From Platerodrilus igneus (taxonomy: Eukaryota; Arthropoda; Insecta; Coleoptera; Lycidae), in NCBI GenBank assembly GCA_036346225.1, contig JARFIW010001109.1, positions 248,001-312,000 on the forward strand: a stretch of DNA of 64,000 bases, written 5' to 3'. The notes beneath the pieces were generated by a model, which was not told the DNA's origin, ran no database searches, and was given only the letters and a program-made list of their open reading frames with translations. This document shows positions 11,741 through 23,993 of this stretch, in pieces; within the stretch, counting starts at the first letter, position 1; each line of letters starts with the position of its first letter. The translations under genes were made by a program, and so were the position numbers.

Positions 11741-13631
11741 TGTTGCTTCTGTACATATAGTGCAATAGTACACCACATAATTGGCGGCAAGGATAATGAA
11801 TTATTCATAGACAGTGTACCGGGCACAGCGAGTAAATTGTAATGGAGACATTCACAACAGCACGAGCTTCTATAAATATTGCGAGAGTACAAATTGATAT
11901 CTTTCCAGAGTACAAAATGGATACTGATTGAAGTTCATACCGAGAGCGGTTAGAACAATATATTTTATTAAATTATATAGACGATAGCAGGAAAGTGGCA
12001 GCATTGGGTTCAATCGGGGATGAAGTATATGATGTATTAAAACAGTTAAGTGACCCGGAACTTTCTAATGACAAGCTTTATGCTATCTTTTAAGAGAGCA
12101 ATTGTCAAAAAAAAATTGTTTTCAGGGAACGAATTTAATTTTATGAGCTTAGAAAGCATGATCCAGTCAATGACTTCTTTGTTAAATTAAAAAAACAATA
12201 AATTGAAAATTTGGTGCTGTCTTAGATGATATTTTTAGAAATAGGTTTGTTTCAGGACTTCATAAAGGCCCAGTCACGATAAGTTTATGTGAAGGGGAAC
12301 ACACAACCTTGAAAAATATTGTTGAGGTAGCTTTGAAAAAGAGCAGCTTTATTACGAAAGGTAAACGTTAACACTTTAACAGTCAAATCAAAGAATCCCT
12401 GGTGAAAGAAGACTTTAAAGATAGATTCTTCATATGGTGGACAACGAATAAATTATACTACAGTTGTGGACAAGGGGGCCACGACTTTAAAACATGCAAG
12501 TATAAAATGTATAAATGTAAGATTTATAACGGGCATGCACATTTAACAAAGGTATGTCCTAAAGATAGTACGGGTGCAAATTTTTTTGAACCCGAGAAAT
12601 TGGGAATTGATAAGCCTGTTGTCTTTATTGATTATGTATTTTTTCTGACAGTGGTTGTTTACGCCTTGCCTAATATAAATTAAAAGCATGCTCCTCTTAT
12701 GTCTCGACTACGATTTGTTACTCGCGCATCGCCAAAGGTGAGCGCTGATTACAACCAATAAGATAAGAAGTCGACACAGCTCTCTCTTAGAACACAGTCC
12801 ATTTTTAAATATCACATTCGCGCCGGTTTGTCGGCATTAATTATTAATTAATTAACAACGTGAGCACCTCTATTTCCCTTCCTTCACCAATCCTCTCCTG
12901 TCTAACCAATTATGTATTTAGTGGTGAGTGTAAAGTGATAATTGAACACGGGGTAAATTTTTTATGCAACCACATTTTATTACACGTATAATTTTTGTTA
13001 TTGTGAACCAGCTGTTCCGCTTAGGCGTGAACAGTGGTTATGTTAAACCTTTTAAAATAACGTTATTTGTTGAAAATAAACCGCTAGAAGTGGAAATAGA
13101 CTCAGGAGTGAGGGTATCGGTAATATTAGAAGCCGTTTATAGAGAAAAGTTTGCTAGTTGTGAACTGCAAAGGTCAAATATTAAATTGTGCACCTACAAT
13201 GGTAATACATTGAGGGCGAGTGCAGTATTCAGATATCTCAGCTAACTGTAGATTAGTTGTCATTAAGAATGGTTCGATACTTTTATTAGGTAGGGATTTA
13301 ATGACGATATTTAAACTTAAGTTAGATGTTGATAAGGTAATGCAACAGTTTATAATTTGATTGCTAATAACGTGCTTAGGTTGTTGTTAGACAATCTTAG
13401 GAAATTATTTACACCTTGTCTAGGGCATTATAAGCGGGAGAGAATCGCGCTTAAGGTTGACCCAAACATGAAGCCCATTTTTTGTAAGCCTAGATTAGTT
13501 ACTTTGGCTTTGAAGGAGCAAATCGAGAAAGAATTATACGATCTCGAGAAAAATGGAGTTTTTCAATTAGTAGCTGGTGCTAAATGGGCTGCGCCTTTCG
13601 TATATGTTGTTAAAAGTGATGGTAGTGATAG
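11741..13631 (+). pseudogene. Ty3/Gypsy element: LTR edge, gag, protease, start of RT
   Basis: A Gypsy-style LTR/primer-site junction (attggcggcaaggata) is at about 11781-11796. Gag follows from about 11842 in broken frames (YRERLEQYI, DDSRKVAALGSIGDEVYDVL). At 12402-12683 two zinc knuckles are visible (CYSCGQGGHDFKTC, then a degraded KVC one). An unrelated stretch at about 12690-13010 separates gag from the protease, where VKPFKITLFVENKPLEVEID is followed by SGVRVSVI (active site DSG). RT starts at 13357 (DPNMKPIFCKPR, LYDLEKNGVFQ, WAAPFVYVVKSDGS) and stops at about 13631, where a different GC-rich sequence begins. The RT catalytic core, RNase H, integrase and 3' LTR are absent. Decayed and truncated. 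Confidence 0.8.
12690..13010. other. Non-coding insert inside the Gypsy element
   Basis: Between the gag tail and the protease lies ~320 bp with no Gypsy homology that I can read. It includes an attaattattaattaattaa run near 12838. The ends are not defined, and no target duplication was found. Confidence 0.35.
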
Positions 13632-13937
13632 TCCACCTGAGCTGAGCCGCATTGCCCAGGTAAGGCTAAATACTTTAGGGCGTCACCTGGTGCCCTACAG
13701 GCATCCAGTTATGGCACTGTTCTGACCTCCGATTCCATGTAGTCTTTGCCATGGATTGCTTTACAGCTTGGTTTGAGGTTTTTGTCTTTGGGGGAGGGGT
13801 GAAGAGGATGGAAAGGAAAGGGTTGGTTCAATAGGCTAGATTGATGAATGGAAGAAAGGGTGGGACAACGGACAGCTGAGGGTGGGTATCCCGGGATTGC
13901 AGTGCCCGTTCCTATTTGGGAGGTAGCAGGTCCTTGA
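13632..13937. repeat. GC-rich unclassified repeat between Gypsy and LINE
   Basis: Base composition changes sharply at about 13632, from AT-rich Gypsy to GC-rich sequence with G-runs (gggggaggggtgaagagg). No reading frame makes sense as a known protein. Position and composition would fit a SINE or a LINE 3' UTR, but I cannot assign it. Confidence 0.4.
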
Positions 13938-16200
13938 GAATTATTATTATTAATGAGAAACCTCTTTATACGGAAAGAATACATCTCAAACATATGTGGA
14001 ATGCATAACAATACAAAAATATAAATTAAAATTTAACCAAATAAACACTATTACACAATAATAAATTTGTTTAAAGTTATTAAGCATTAGTAAGTACAAA
14101 AAGAGCTGCAGAAGGAACTGAACTAGTCAAGCTGTGGGAACTTATTAATAAATACTGTATTTCGATTAAAATACGAGTAATATCAGTAATTAGTTACATG
14201 ATGATGACGACGTAGCAATGGATTACTTCTATAACCCTGGTGGGAACACAAATATCTACACATATGAAGATTTCAAGACAAATAATTTGAGAATTAATGA
14301 CAATAAAAAACATCATTGAATATATGCCTATTATTTAACTAATTAATTGAGTTCCTTTGAAATATCATCATCAGAGCATGCTGTTCTGAAAATGTTTAAT
14401 TTATATGCGTTATAGTACAGAAACTTCTTCTGTGTTCTCTCTAATTTGTTTATGTGGGTTTGGGGACCAGATTGTGGAACAATATTACTGGATACTTCTA
14501 ACTAACGTGAAATAAAGTAATTTAATAGTAGAGGTAGAGGAATGATGGGAATTACTGTCTATCTATTACTATGTATCCTAACATCTACAACTTTGGTAAT
14601 GTGAGGAATGAAAGATAATTTTGAATCGATTATTACCCCGAGATCTTTAATTTCAAATACTCTGAGAAGAACAGTTTTCAAGATAGTAGTTCACATGAGT
14701 ATTTTTAAGATGGCGTAAATAAATGATTACATACTTGTTAATGTAAGACAGGGTGTGTTAGCCTCGCACCAAACAACTGAAAAGTTAAGATTGGCTTGAA
14801 TTATATAGTGACCACTAAGTGATGTGATAGAATTAAAGAGCTTAAAATCGTGTCGGCAGTGCTCGAAGCACTACCAATGTTGTTAATAAAAAGTTGGAAC
14901 AGGAGTGGTCCAAGATGAGAACCTTGAGAAACTCCTGAATGCACAGGAAAATTGCAAAGTACAAATTGCTTGTATTTGAGTGATGAGATCTATCATACGA
15001 ATAATATAAGAGCCATAAATAAAGATTCCCCTTAATATCAATCCTATGTAGTTTATGTAACAGCAAATGGAATCCATATAAATAGCTTCTACTTCGAGAC
15101 CTTTTTTGAAAGATTGAATAATTAAATTAATATATACCAGTAAATTAATAGTTTACCTTGTTGAAAATAATATGTTGGTTACTGCATATAGTTTCTTTAC
15201 ATATATAAGAAATATATAAGAAATTTGAAAGTAAGAGATCAAGCATTTTGGGTATAGACGATTGGATTCATATACTGCTGTAGTTCGAAACTACTTCTGT
15301 TACCAGATTTGAATATGGGGTTGATATGTCATTTCCAAAATAATAGGAAATGACCTTGAGATAATGAGAGATTGAAAATAATGGTTAGTGGAAAGCAAAA
15401 GTTGAATAAACATTTCTTAAGCCAAATAGAGGAGTGCCATCTGGGCCAGGTACCTTAACAACCTTTTAATTTGCGGTTGGTGCAAACTCAGGGATTGAGA
15501 GATGGTTGTCTCAGTTGTAACTATGTTTTCTATAAAGTATACGTGAAAGTAGTCTGCAAATAAGTTTACTATACCCAGGCCATCACCACACAGGATGTTG
15601 TTAAATTTCATCTGTTCTGGTAAGCGATTAGTATTCTTCAGAGTCCAAAAACTATGAGGATCTACTTGAATGATGTTTAATATGATATGTTCACTGACTA
15701 TAAAGCTGGTCACTAAGCTGTTTGAATAGACTGCTATAGCTTTGAAACATAAAACACTACTTCAGTTTATTCGTCAGCTTATACAGTTTGTGAAATAGTT
15801 TTTTCATGTTAATGAGATTGATGAGTTCCATATTAAACCAGCTGGGAAATTACGGGATCTTGAGAATGAACCACTCAATGCTCATATTGAATTAAGTAAT
15901 TGAAATTTTCCATATCAATATTGTTTATTTTTGTACCAAAAGACCAATCGATAAGGTTAAAAGTAATGATTGAGAGTTTCATAATGTCCCTTATGTAAAT
16001 CATAAATGTATTTATTATATTGTGAAACAAATTCATCTTTCTTAATTAAAATATCGAAATTTGGTGCTTTGTACTGGAAACTGTTATTCATAATAACATC
16101 AATAATGGGCAAAACTATTAAAACTGGAAAATTAGAAAATATAAAATCCAAAAGTGTATAGTTGTCATTAAAAATTATTGTGTTGGTTTAGGTTGAGCAG
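13938..16200 (-). pseudogene. CR1/Jockey-like non-LTR retrotransposon remnant
   Basis: Read on the minus strand, the EN-RT linker is at 15713-15417 (DPHSFWTLKNTNRLPEQMKF, VNLFADYFHVYF), followed by GPDGTPLFGL near 15440. Further RT motifs are GVSQGSHLGPLLFQLFINNI at about 14930-14870 and KDLGVIIDSKLSF near 14630. Upstream, 16151-15957 (LDFIFSNFPVL) fits the endonuclease C-terminal end. The 3' tail is an AAT-type repeat at 13938-13952. No continuous frame exceeds about 100 codons, so this is an old copy. It resembles the LINE at 3.2-7.3 kb in motif order. Confidence 0.7.
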
Positions 16201-18340
16201 TTTGTATTTAATAAATTATGTGCTTTCCTATTTTAATTCAACTTAATTTAATATCATACTGAAATAGTAATGTTCTTGAATATAAAAAACTTCTAAATTA
16301 ATAAATTTCTTTCTACTACTTAATGTTTCCTGAAACAACATGCTAGCGTTTCAATGTGACAATATTAAGATTTAAGAAATACTTACGACACTCCTTACAA
16401 TAATCTAAATGTGACATTGCATGAATTGCACAGCATTGTATGTGAAACATATGTTTGCTAACTGAAAGTAACTTCCACACTTCAATTACATAAGACGTGC
16501 CACAATGAAATAAGAAAATAATAGGTTTTTAAAATATTTAACAAACAAATTTTCTGTTAATAAAATACAATAATTGACAAGCTTTTTTGCTTAAATTGTG
16601 ACTGTTTATTCCGCCGTAAAGTTCCATCAAGAGTTATCTTCAAAACTTTAAAGGACTACTCGTGGTTGATGAATTTGTTATTGGTGAAACGGAAACACAG
16701 TTGACTATAATGAGCAGAATTTTTTTTACAAAATTAATTTGTGTGAAATTTGTTTCAGGTGTTAATATAAAAGCATAACCAAAATCTTTACTGTTTCATA
16801 TGTTATATCATATTGATGTCGTTTGTGTGTCATTAACTAGCCAAATTCTAAATTTTATTTTATTAACACAATGCAGTGCCACTACCTCTAGATGCTCGCT
16901 TTAAATAGACTGTATTCAGGAATACTCGATTTCTTGTGAGTATCATCTGTAGTTATGTATGTTTCTTTTATAAAAAATATTCACATAAACTCCCAAGCTC
17001 GGCGGTTAGTCAGTTGGCCCGCACAGATTAATCCTATAAGAGGATTAAGTATTTGGCCTTTTTGTCTATATTTTATAGTGGATCAATGGTGCATGCGTGC
17101 ATGCTATGTATAAATGAAATCTGCATGTATGTGTGGATGATATTTTATGGATAATTTAAACTTTGGTGTATTTGATATGCCAACTAGAGGTTTTTGTTAT
17201 TTTGTAGATCTATACATTTTAAACAATATTGATCATTTTATTATTTTCGGACCTTTCATAATTTGTTAATTGTAAATAATTATCTGTTATATTATTTTAA
17301 ACCTGTTCATTTTAAACAGCATGGACTTCTGCTTTTTAAATATTTTGTTTGTTTTATTATTACTGTTACTATTTGTAGATAGTTAGATATGTTTTTGTGG
17401 GAAACACAAATACTTTGCCTAGTGTAATTTTCATCAATTGCGACTTTATTGTTATTAGCAGACCTTTTTTTTGTAATTAGGTTAGAATAAATACTATTGA
17501 TAAGAGACAGATGCACCCTTGTATTTTTCTAATGTATATACTTGATTTAAGGAATAAATTTTATCTTTAAATACTTTTATCTTATCACTTGCTTCATTAC
17601 TAATTACATCCTTTGTTCAATAATATTTTAATATATTTATCTGTGATGAACCTTGTTCACTTGATAATACCTTATGATTGGAAACATAATGTAGTATTGC
17701 ATTTTTATTTCTTTGCAATTTATTACAACTTCATCACAATTATAGTATAGTTGCATGGGGACAACTCTTGCAATTAATAACCTCATTTTTGGACTTTTCT
17801 CTTACTAGTTATCTATCTGAAACATATCTATATCTCCTGACATTTTCCAAGTATATTTTCAACACTTATGATTTTAAACTATATATTTGTAATAACTAGC
17901 TTGTGCCCATTACCAAATTGTATTAACGTGCTACCCTTATGGTATACTTACATACTCGCTTGTAAAATTTGCTTGTTCAGAAAGAAGCAACACATTTTGT
18001 ATACTTCTTTACATAGTATCAACAAAGTGACTTCTAATATTGACACATGCGCCATTAATATATGAATAATAAGGGACAGTAAATATAACCTTAAGAGAAA
18101 ATGTAAACATGTGTCATTGTCAAATCCATTACTTATGTTTTATTTTTATTGCTTTTTATTTGCAAGTTGCAACAAGATAACGATTAAATATAAATAAATA
18201 AAAATTAAATATAAGAGTGTTAAACTATTATTACACTTATGAAAATTTAATATGTCAATAATCTATGCGATTTATAAAAAACAAGAAAAAGGTTTTCTGT
18301 ATGTTACGTTCATGTATGCTATTTGTTGCAGTGCCTTAGT
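16201..18340. other. AT-rich stretch without recognisable genes
   Basis: Only short, low-complexity reading frames are present and no motif is recognisable. A moderately GC-rich patch near 16997-17030 (gctcggcggttagtcag) stands out but has no tRNA B box nearby. Confidence 0.5.
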
Positions 18341-18471
18341 TTAAATGATGGTTAATGTTATTACAGATGACCAAATGCTATATCGGTGCTTATCAAATAA
18401 ACGTTGTACAGTCTCATTACCAAGATTTCGCAAAGGTGAGATAATTTGATCTATAGAATTTATAGAAGATA

Positions 18472-19130
18472 TTGAAGACTACTCAAATAGATGAGTTCGG
18501 GGCATATGCCGGCACCAGTAGTTGCAGTAGCAGTATATCCGTAAGTGAGAACATAATAGACGAGTATTTATTTATAACATTAGTATCTGAGCCAACAGCC
18601 CTTTACGATTCATCTCTAAATACAAAATCAAGAACTAAATCGATAAAGGGCAGACTTTGACTGAAATAAAAATTATCTTACAATGTCTCAATTATCAATT
18701 GAGGATTTTGCCAAAAAAAATGGCAAGCATTGCGGGACTATTATATAAAGATTAAGTCTGAAATAATTAAAAAAATTACCATCTGGAGCAATTACTGAAA
18801 GCCGCACATCAAAGTAGTGGAAACATTTTGAGATTATGAAATTTTTAGATTTGTTGGTAGAGAACCGTCAGACGTATTCAAATATAGATACTCCCTCACA
18901 ATATGTCTCGCCATCTCACCACACAGGTGATAAGTCACATTTATCGCCTAGTACACTCCCATTTCACAATAAACGGTGAAAATCACAATTAGAAACACCT
19001 GATGAATTATTTTTGAAGAAAATGGATTACTTCATCAATAAACCTGCTGAAATAAAGGAACTTAATAAACAGGATGTGTATTGCATTTTTGTGAACGGCT
19101 TTGAGAGGGTTTAAGAAAATTGCTTTATAG
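18472..19130 (+). pseudogene. MADF-BESS-like protein of a PIF/Harbinger element
   Basis: The open frame at 18472-18660 contains IIDEYLFITLVSEPTALYDS, the start of a MADF DNA-binding domain (pattern DE.LI.LV...P.LYD). After a stop, a shifted frame gives KWQALRDYYIKIKSE at about 18718-18765, the conserved KW..LRDYY core. A tail with MKFLDLLVENRQTYSNIDTP follows, where MADF proteins have '..FL..Y...R.T.SN'. Near 19000 ETPDELFLKKMDYFINK resembles a BESS motif. PIF/Harbinger elements commonly carry such a second gene beside the transposase, and a Harbinger transposase lies on the opposite strand at 21.0-23.0 kb, so I infer both belong to one element. Stops and frameshifts make it a pseudogene. Confidence 0.65.
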
Positions 19131-19362
19131 GAAGCGTCGTAAAATTGAAATAGATTTTTTGCAAGAATTACATACCACAATGAAGGAAAGTGGAATGATG
19201 GAATAGATCGTTGCACAATATTAAAACTTGTGTTGAAAAACTTCCACATTTTTGCTTCATATCCTGTTGTGAAATACTTATACATATGTAAATAGTATTT
19301 TATTTACATTCTACTTAGTTTAAAATTGCAAACTTGGTAACAAAAATTAAACTTCTAGTATT

Positions 19363-20938
19363 TAATGAATAATTTTGCCTGGAATGGAGAAAGTAATTCA
19401 AGCATAGGGAACGAAATCAATGTATAAATTGTTGGTTATTTTGCAAAAAGAAAAGCCCGTGTCCGGTTTAATTGTTCTTGCAGATCATCAGGTGGACACA
19501 TCCTTTTTGCAAAACAACCAACTAAGTTCTAAAATAATACACAAATTAAAGTGCATTTATAGTGCAAATGTTTCGCATGCGCCTTCTTATACTCGAGAAT
19601 AAGCAACTAACTATCGAAGACTGTTTCCAGTCTCCGACGTGATAGTGTAGATGGCATTGCCAGACAAAATTTAAATAGCTAGTCAAAAGACAAGATGAAA
19701 ATTAAATAAACAAATGACCTGTTACCTACCTAGCTCTGGCGGACCTTCTAAGAAGATACTACACCCAGTGCTAAACGAGGAAGTTGTCGACGGAAACCAA
19801 TCTGTTTCCAATTAAATATTAATGAATAATTTCGCCTGGCATGGAGAAAGTAATTCGAGCATAGGGAGCGAAATCAATATATAAATTGTTGGTTATTTTG
19901 CAAAAAGAAAAGCCCGTGACCGGTTTCGCTGTTCTTGCAGATCATCAGACGGACGCCTCTCTTTTTGCAAAACAACCAACTAAGTTCTAAAATAATACAC
20001 AAATTAAAGTGCATTTATAGTGCAAATGTTTCTCATGGGCCTTCTTATACTCGAGAATAAGCAACTAACTATCTAAGACTGTTTCCAGTCTCCGACGTGA
20101 TAGTGTAGATGGCATTGCCAAACAAAATTTAAATAGCTAGTCAAAAGACAAGATGAAAATTAAATAAACAAATGACCTGTTACCTACGTAGCTCTGGCGG
20201 ACCTTCTAAGAAGATACTGCACCTAGTGCTAAACGAGGAAGTTGTCGACGGAAACCAATCTGTTTCCAATTAAATATTAATGAATAATTTTGCCTGGCAT
20301 GGAGAAAGTAATTCGAGCATAGGGAGCGAAATCAATGTATAAATTGTTGGTTATTTTGCAAAAAGAAAAGCCCGTGACCGGTTTTGCTGTTCTTGCAGAT
20401 CATCAGACGGACGCCTCTCTTTTTGCAAAGAACCAAGCTCTAAAATAATACACAAATGAAAGTGCATTTATAGTGCAAATGTTTCGCATGCGCCCTCTTA
20501 TACTAGGTAGGTAACAGGGCATTTGTTTATTTAATTTTCATCTTGTCTTTTGACCAGCTATTTCAATTTTGTCTGGCAATGCCATCTACACTATCACGTC
20601 AGAGACTGGAAACAGTCTTCGATAGTTAGTTGCTTATTCTCGTGTATAAGAGAACACATGAGAAACATTTGCACTATAAATGCACTTCAATTTGTGTATT
20701 ATTTTAGAACTTGGTTGGTTGTTTTGCAAAAAGAGATGTGTCCACCCGATGATCTACAAGAACAGTTAAACCGGTCACGGGTTTTTCTTTTTGCAAAATA
20801 ACCAACAATTTATATATTGATTCCTTTCCCTATGCTCGAATTACTTTCTCCATGCCAGGCAAAATTATTCATTAATATTTAATTGGAAACGGATTGGTTT
20901 CCGTCGACTAACTTCCTCATTTAGCACTGATAATTTTT
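19363..20938. repeat. 458-bp repeat: two full direct copies, one partial, then an inverted copy
   Basis: Copies start at 19363, 19821 and 20279, so the period is 458 bp in both steps. The third copy breaks off at about 20503 and is followed by a reverse-complement copy to about 20938. Each copy contains an internal inverted repeat (ttggttattttgcaaaaag at 19432-19450 against 19503-19521 in copy 1, one mismatch) enclosing a second short stem gtgtcc/ggacac, and a small hairpin agactg-tttc-cagtct. The copies are highly similar to one another, so the array looks younger than the Harbinger genes on either side of it. Confidence 0.8.
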
Positions 20939-20999
20939 TATTTATTATTAACTATTTAATAAAAATTTAATGCCATTTAAACATATTTAGGAATAGCAA

Positions 21000-22965
21000 A
21001 AAATATTACAAATTTTAAATGAGCAAGATAGTCTTTGAAAATAACAGCTCCCTCATTGTTGAAGTATTCTGTAAATACGTTTCTAATTTCACCGGCATTG
21101 TGCGAATAATTGTTTGAAACACATTTTACCTCGAAATTCCATCTATATTAAATCTCAAATTTCCTTTAATTACAACATTATTAGACAATTCTTTATTCAC
21201 AAAATGCTTTGGACAGTAGAACTTTTGTGATTCAGAAAGGTTTTTTCATTTTTCATAATATAATTGTGCAAACAAACAGTTGTTTTCCCAGTTGCTTCTG
21301 CTGTTCCTCAACTACAATTAATGGACTTGCAAAAATGTGCCAATCAAATGCCAAATGCATTTTCTACAATGCGACGAGTCTTTGATAATCTATAATTAAA
21401 AATTCTTCTGGCATTAATTAATTGCTTTCCTGGAAATGGTCTCAACAAAAAGAAGTTAAACCGAATGCTTATTTTGAGAGATATGGAAACGGCGAATGCG
21501 TATTTGATATTTTTTAAGGTTTGGGGATAAACATTGGATTTTCATGAAATCTTTTGCTCGTTACAAATGATTTAAGTATCCTGTTGCTGCATCATTCTTG
21601 TGCTCCTGTGTCAATCAATGGAAAACAGTTATTGGCATCAGCAACTGCTAGTAGGACAATGGACTGAGAACCTTTATAATTATAGAAAGTAGATTCTTAA
21701 TTTTGTGGTACCTAGAACAAATATTTATTTTAGACTGACAACATAAGTAGTAAATATCCAGGTTTTGCAAACACCGCATCAAATGCAAGTAAAGAAAACA
21801 AACTATATATACTTTTAGAAAATGTGTGTGTATGCTAAAACGTTAATTTTAATTACATATACTGCTACATATAATTATAATCAAATTCACCCGGGATCAA
21901 ATTCTCCAGGATATTAAATGACTTACAAATTCTAAAGATTCACTTACCCCGTGGTGTCCTGATCCCAATGCATCATTAACTCCAGATGTCTCCTGGTTTG
22001 CTGACTGTAGCTCTCTCCCTATCGGTATTTCGTAGAGCAGTAGAGGAAAGAGAATGAAAACACGTCTATACTTAAAGAAGGCTGGTAGGAAAGTACTTTT
22101 GTTTTGACACATCCGCTCCCAAAAATCATCGTCTCCTCTCCAAGAGAGGTTAAATTTCTTATGCAAAACTGCTAGGCACAGCTGCGTGTTAAGCATGGAA
22201 CCGCAGTCCTAGCGTCGAAAGCTTTGTGTGGTTCCACATAACGCTTTATTAAACCTAATAATACTGAAGAATTCCCTGTGCAGGGTTTATAAATCCTCTG
22301 AACATAAACAATGCAATTAAAGGTAAAGTTTTGTTTAAAAAACCACAACAACGCTACGTTGATGTGTTTTTATGTAAGTCTAGTTTTCATTCATGTTTCA
22401 TAGTTTATATCAAATTTTACCCATCTGTATTACAACATGTTTTCCATCTAATGCTCCAAGGCAATTCGGGAATTGGCATTATGTTATAAAACCTGCTATT
22501 TCCATTCTTATCTCTTCTACTGAGGGCACAAAAACCTTGCTATGTAAACCTAAACCTTCCTAAGTTGCATTACAAATTTCTGAAACTATTAATGATGCAG
22601 TGCTTTCGCTCACTCAAACTGCCTCACTATTAATGCCATCAAATCACCCGATGCCAAATAACTACAAATGTAAAATTATCAACACACAATTAACTATACC
22701 ATAGATGTCGCAAAGTGTAGTGTGTTTGTAGCAAATTACCATAAAGCTAATTACAAAGAAGTTGAAGAGGTTCTCGGCTTACATACAGCTTTTCAAACAT
22801 TGATGAAACAACTTTCAATAAGTTATTAAAGTACAATGGACAATTCTTAAATGATTGTGAAATTTACGAGGATCACCACTTTGCATTTCAGCAATTAAAT
22901 TGTTGTAATTACCTTGCTTAATTCTAGCCTTGGAATTATTCAAGGATGTGTTCAAAACCTTTCCT
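21000..22965 (-). pseudogene. PIF/Harbinger DDE transposase, fragmented
   Basis: On the minus strand from 22965 the N-terminal domain reads MQSGDPRKFHNHLR (Harbinger 'DP.KF.N..RM' region). It is followed at about 22615-22425 by ESTASLIVSEICNA and NCLGALDGKHVVIQMG, which holds the first catalytic Asp. After a ~700-bp gap of unassigned sequence, FYNYKGSQSIVLLAVADAN at about 21690-21630 holds the second Asp. LLRPFPGKQLINARRIFNYR and TRRIVENAFGI at about 21470-21370 hold the catalytic Glu. The C-terminal EIRNVFTEYFNNEGAV is at about 21100-21040. All three catalytic positions are present, but stops and shifts break the frame. The partner MADF-type gene is on the other strand at 18.5 kb. Confidence 0.75.
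21720..22420. other. Unassigned stretch interrupting the Harbinger transposase
   Basis: It lies between the first and second catalytic Asp segments. It contains a 99-codon minus-strand open frame (22196-21897) without recognisable domains. It could be an inserted element or an intron-like region; I cannot tell which. Confidence 0.35.
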
Positions 22966-23939
22966 ACGTTTCTGTATTTTTGCATGCTGTTTACTCCACT
23001 TTCTTGCTATTAGATAGATAGATAGATATTATATATATATACTTTCAGGTAGTTAATGTTTATAATTGGTATCTGACAAGTGTAAACTCGTCATAGGGTC
23101 GCCTCAGAACCATGTTAAAATCTACCAAAGAGGTAGCCTAAATCATAATGATTTTCCCCCTCAAAATAAGTTAAAAAAACGACTGCTTAAGCCTTATGGT
23201 AACGCAATCGCACACTTCTTTAATAACCATCCTCTCAATTGTATAAATAGAAACATGTTAAAAAATGTTTTTCAATCCCCAAATTATTGAATTTATATAA
23301 AATTCACCAATAAAAATTAATCACCTGATTTCACGTTAAGCGTATTGGCTACCTAAAAAAAGTCTGTCCCGGGCCGCAACACAAATTGAAGGCAATCATT
23401 CTTTTAAAATTAAAAATTTTTGCTTAGTGTACTCAAACCAAATATTTTGAACATCGATAAATCAAAGTCACCTTCAATTTATGTCATAAATGTCAAACTT
23501 GAAGTTTTTATTATTTTGACAACGATCCTACGTCATGGATCGAAACGTAAATAAAGATGATTTTAAAAACTATGAGTGGTTTAATTCCCAAGAAGATTAA
23601 GAAGAAAAACAAAAATACATTTTATCCTTGCTGTAACTACAATAAGCACTAACTATTATAGCCAATACTATTCAGCATTAGATAGTCGTCATCCAAAAAC
23701 TCGTGTAGATTATAATAAACCTCTCAGTAAGAAGGATGTGCAAAGTAGATTTAATTTTATTCAGTGTAGATATGCTGCCATTCTATTGTTAAACTTGTTA
23801 AATAGTGTGGGAGCTAGATAAGTAAAAGACTTTTTTTAACTCTATTGATGTGCGTCGATCGTTTATAGAAGTAGTTAGCATGTCTAGTATTATTAGTGTG
23901 AATAGTATTCGCGATCAAAAAGTTGAATAAATGAGTGTC

Positions 23940-23943
<4 letters not shown>
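22966..23943. other. No gene recognised; GATA microsatellite
   Basis: A short (gata)n/(ta)n tract lies at 23009-23041. A 74-codon plus-strand frame at 23066-23290 has no motif I know. Around 23372-23500 a short inverted similarity (aaattgaagg / ccttcaattt) is present. Confidence 0.4.

Positions 23944-23990
<47 letters not shown>
23944..23990. repeat. (TA)n microsatellite
   Basis: Alternating TA run next to the left end of the first mariner-type element. Similar TA runs lie at many element boundaries in this window. Confidence 0.95.

Positions 23991-23991
<1 letters not shown>

Positions 23992-23993
<2 letters not shown>

Noticed and set aside
17000..17035. tRNA-like A box (ggttagtcagttggc)
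   Set aside because: No B box at the right distance and no foldable cloverleaf.
21897..22196. 99-codon minus frame inside the Harbinger gap as part of the transposase
   Set aside because: The peptide does not fit the Harbinger order between the first and second catalytic Asp.
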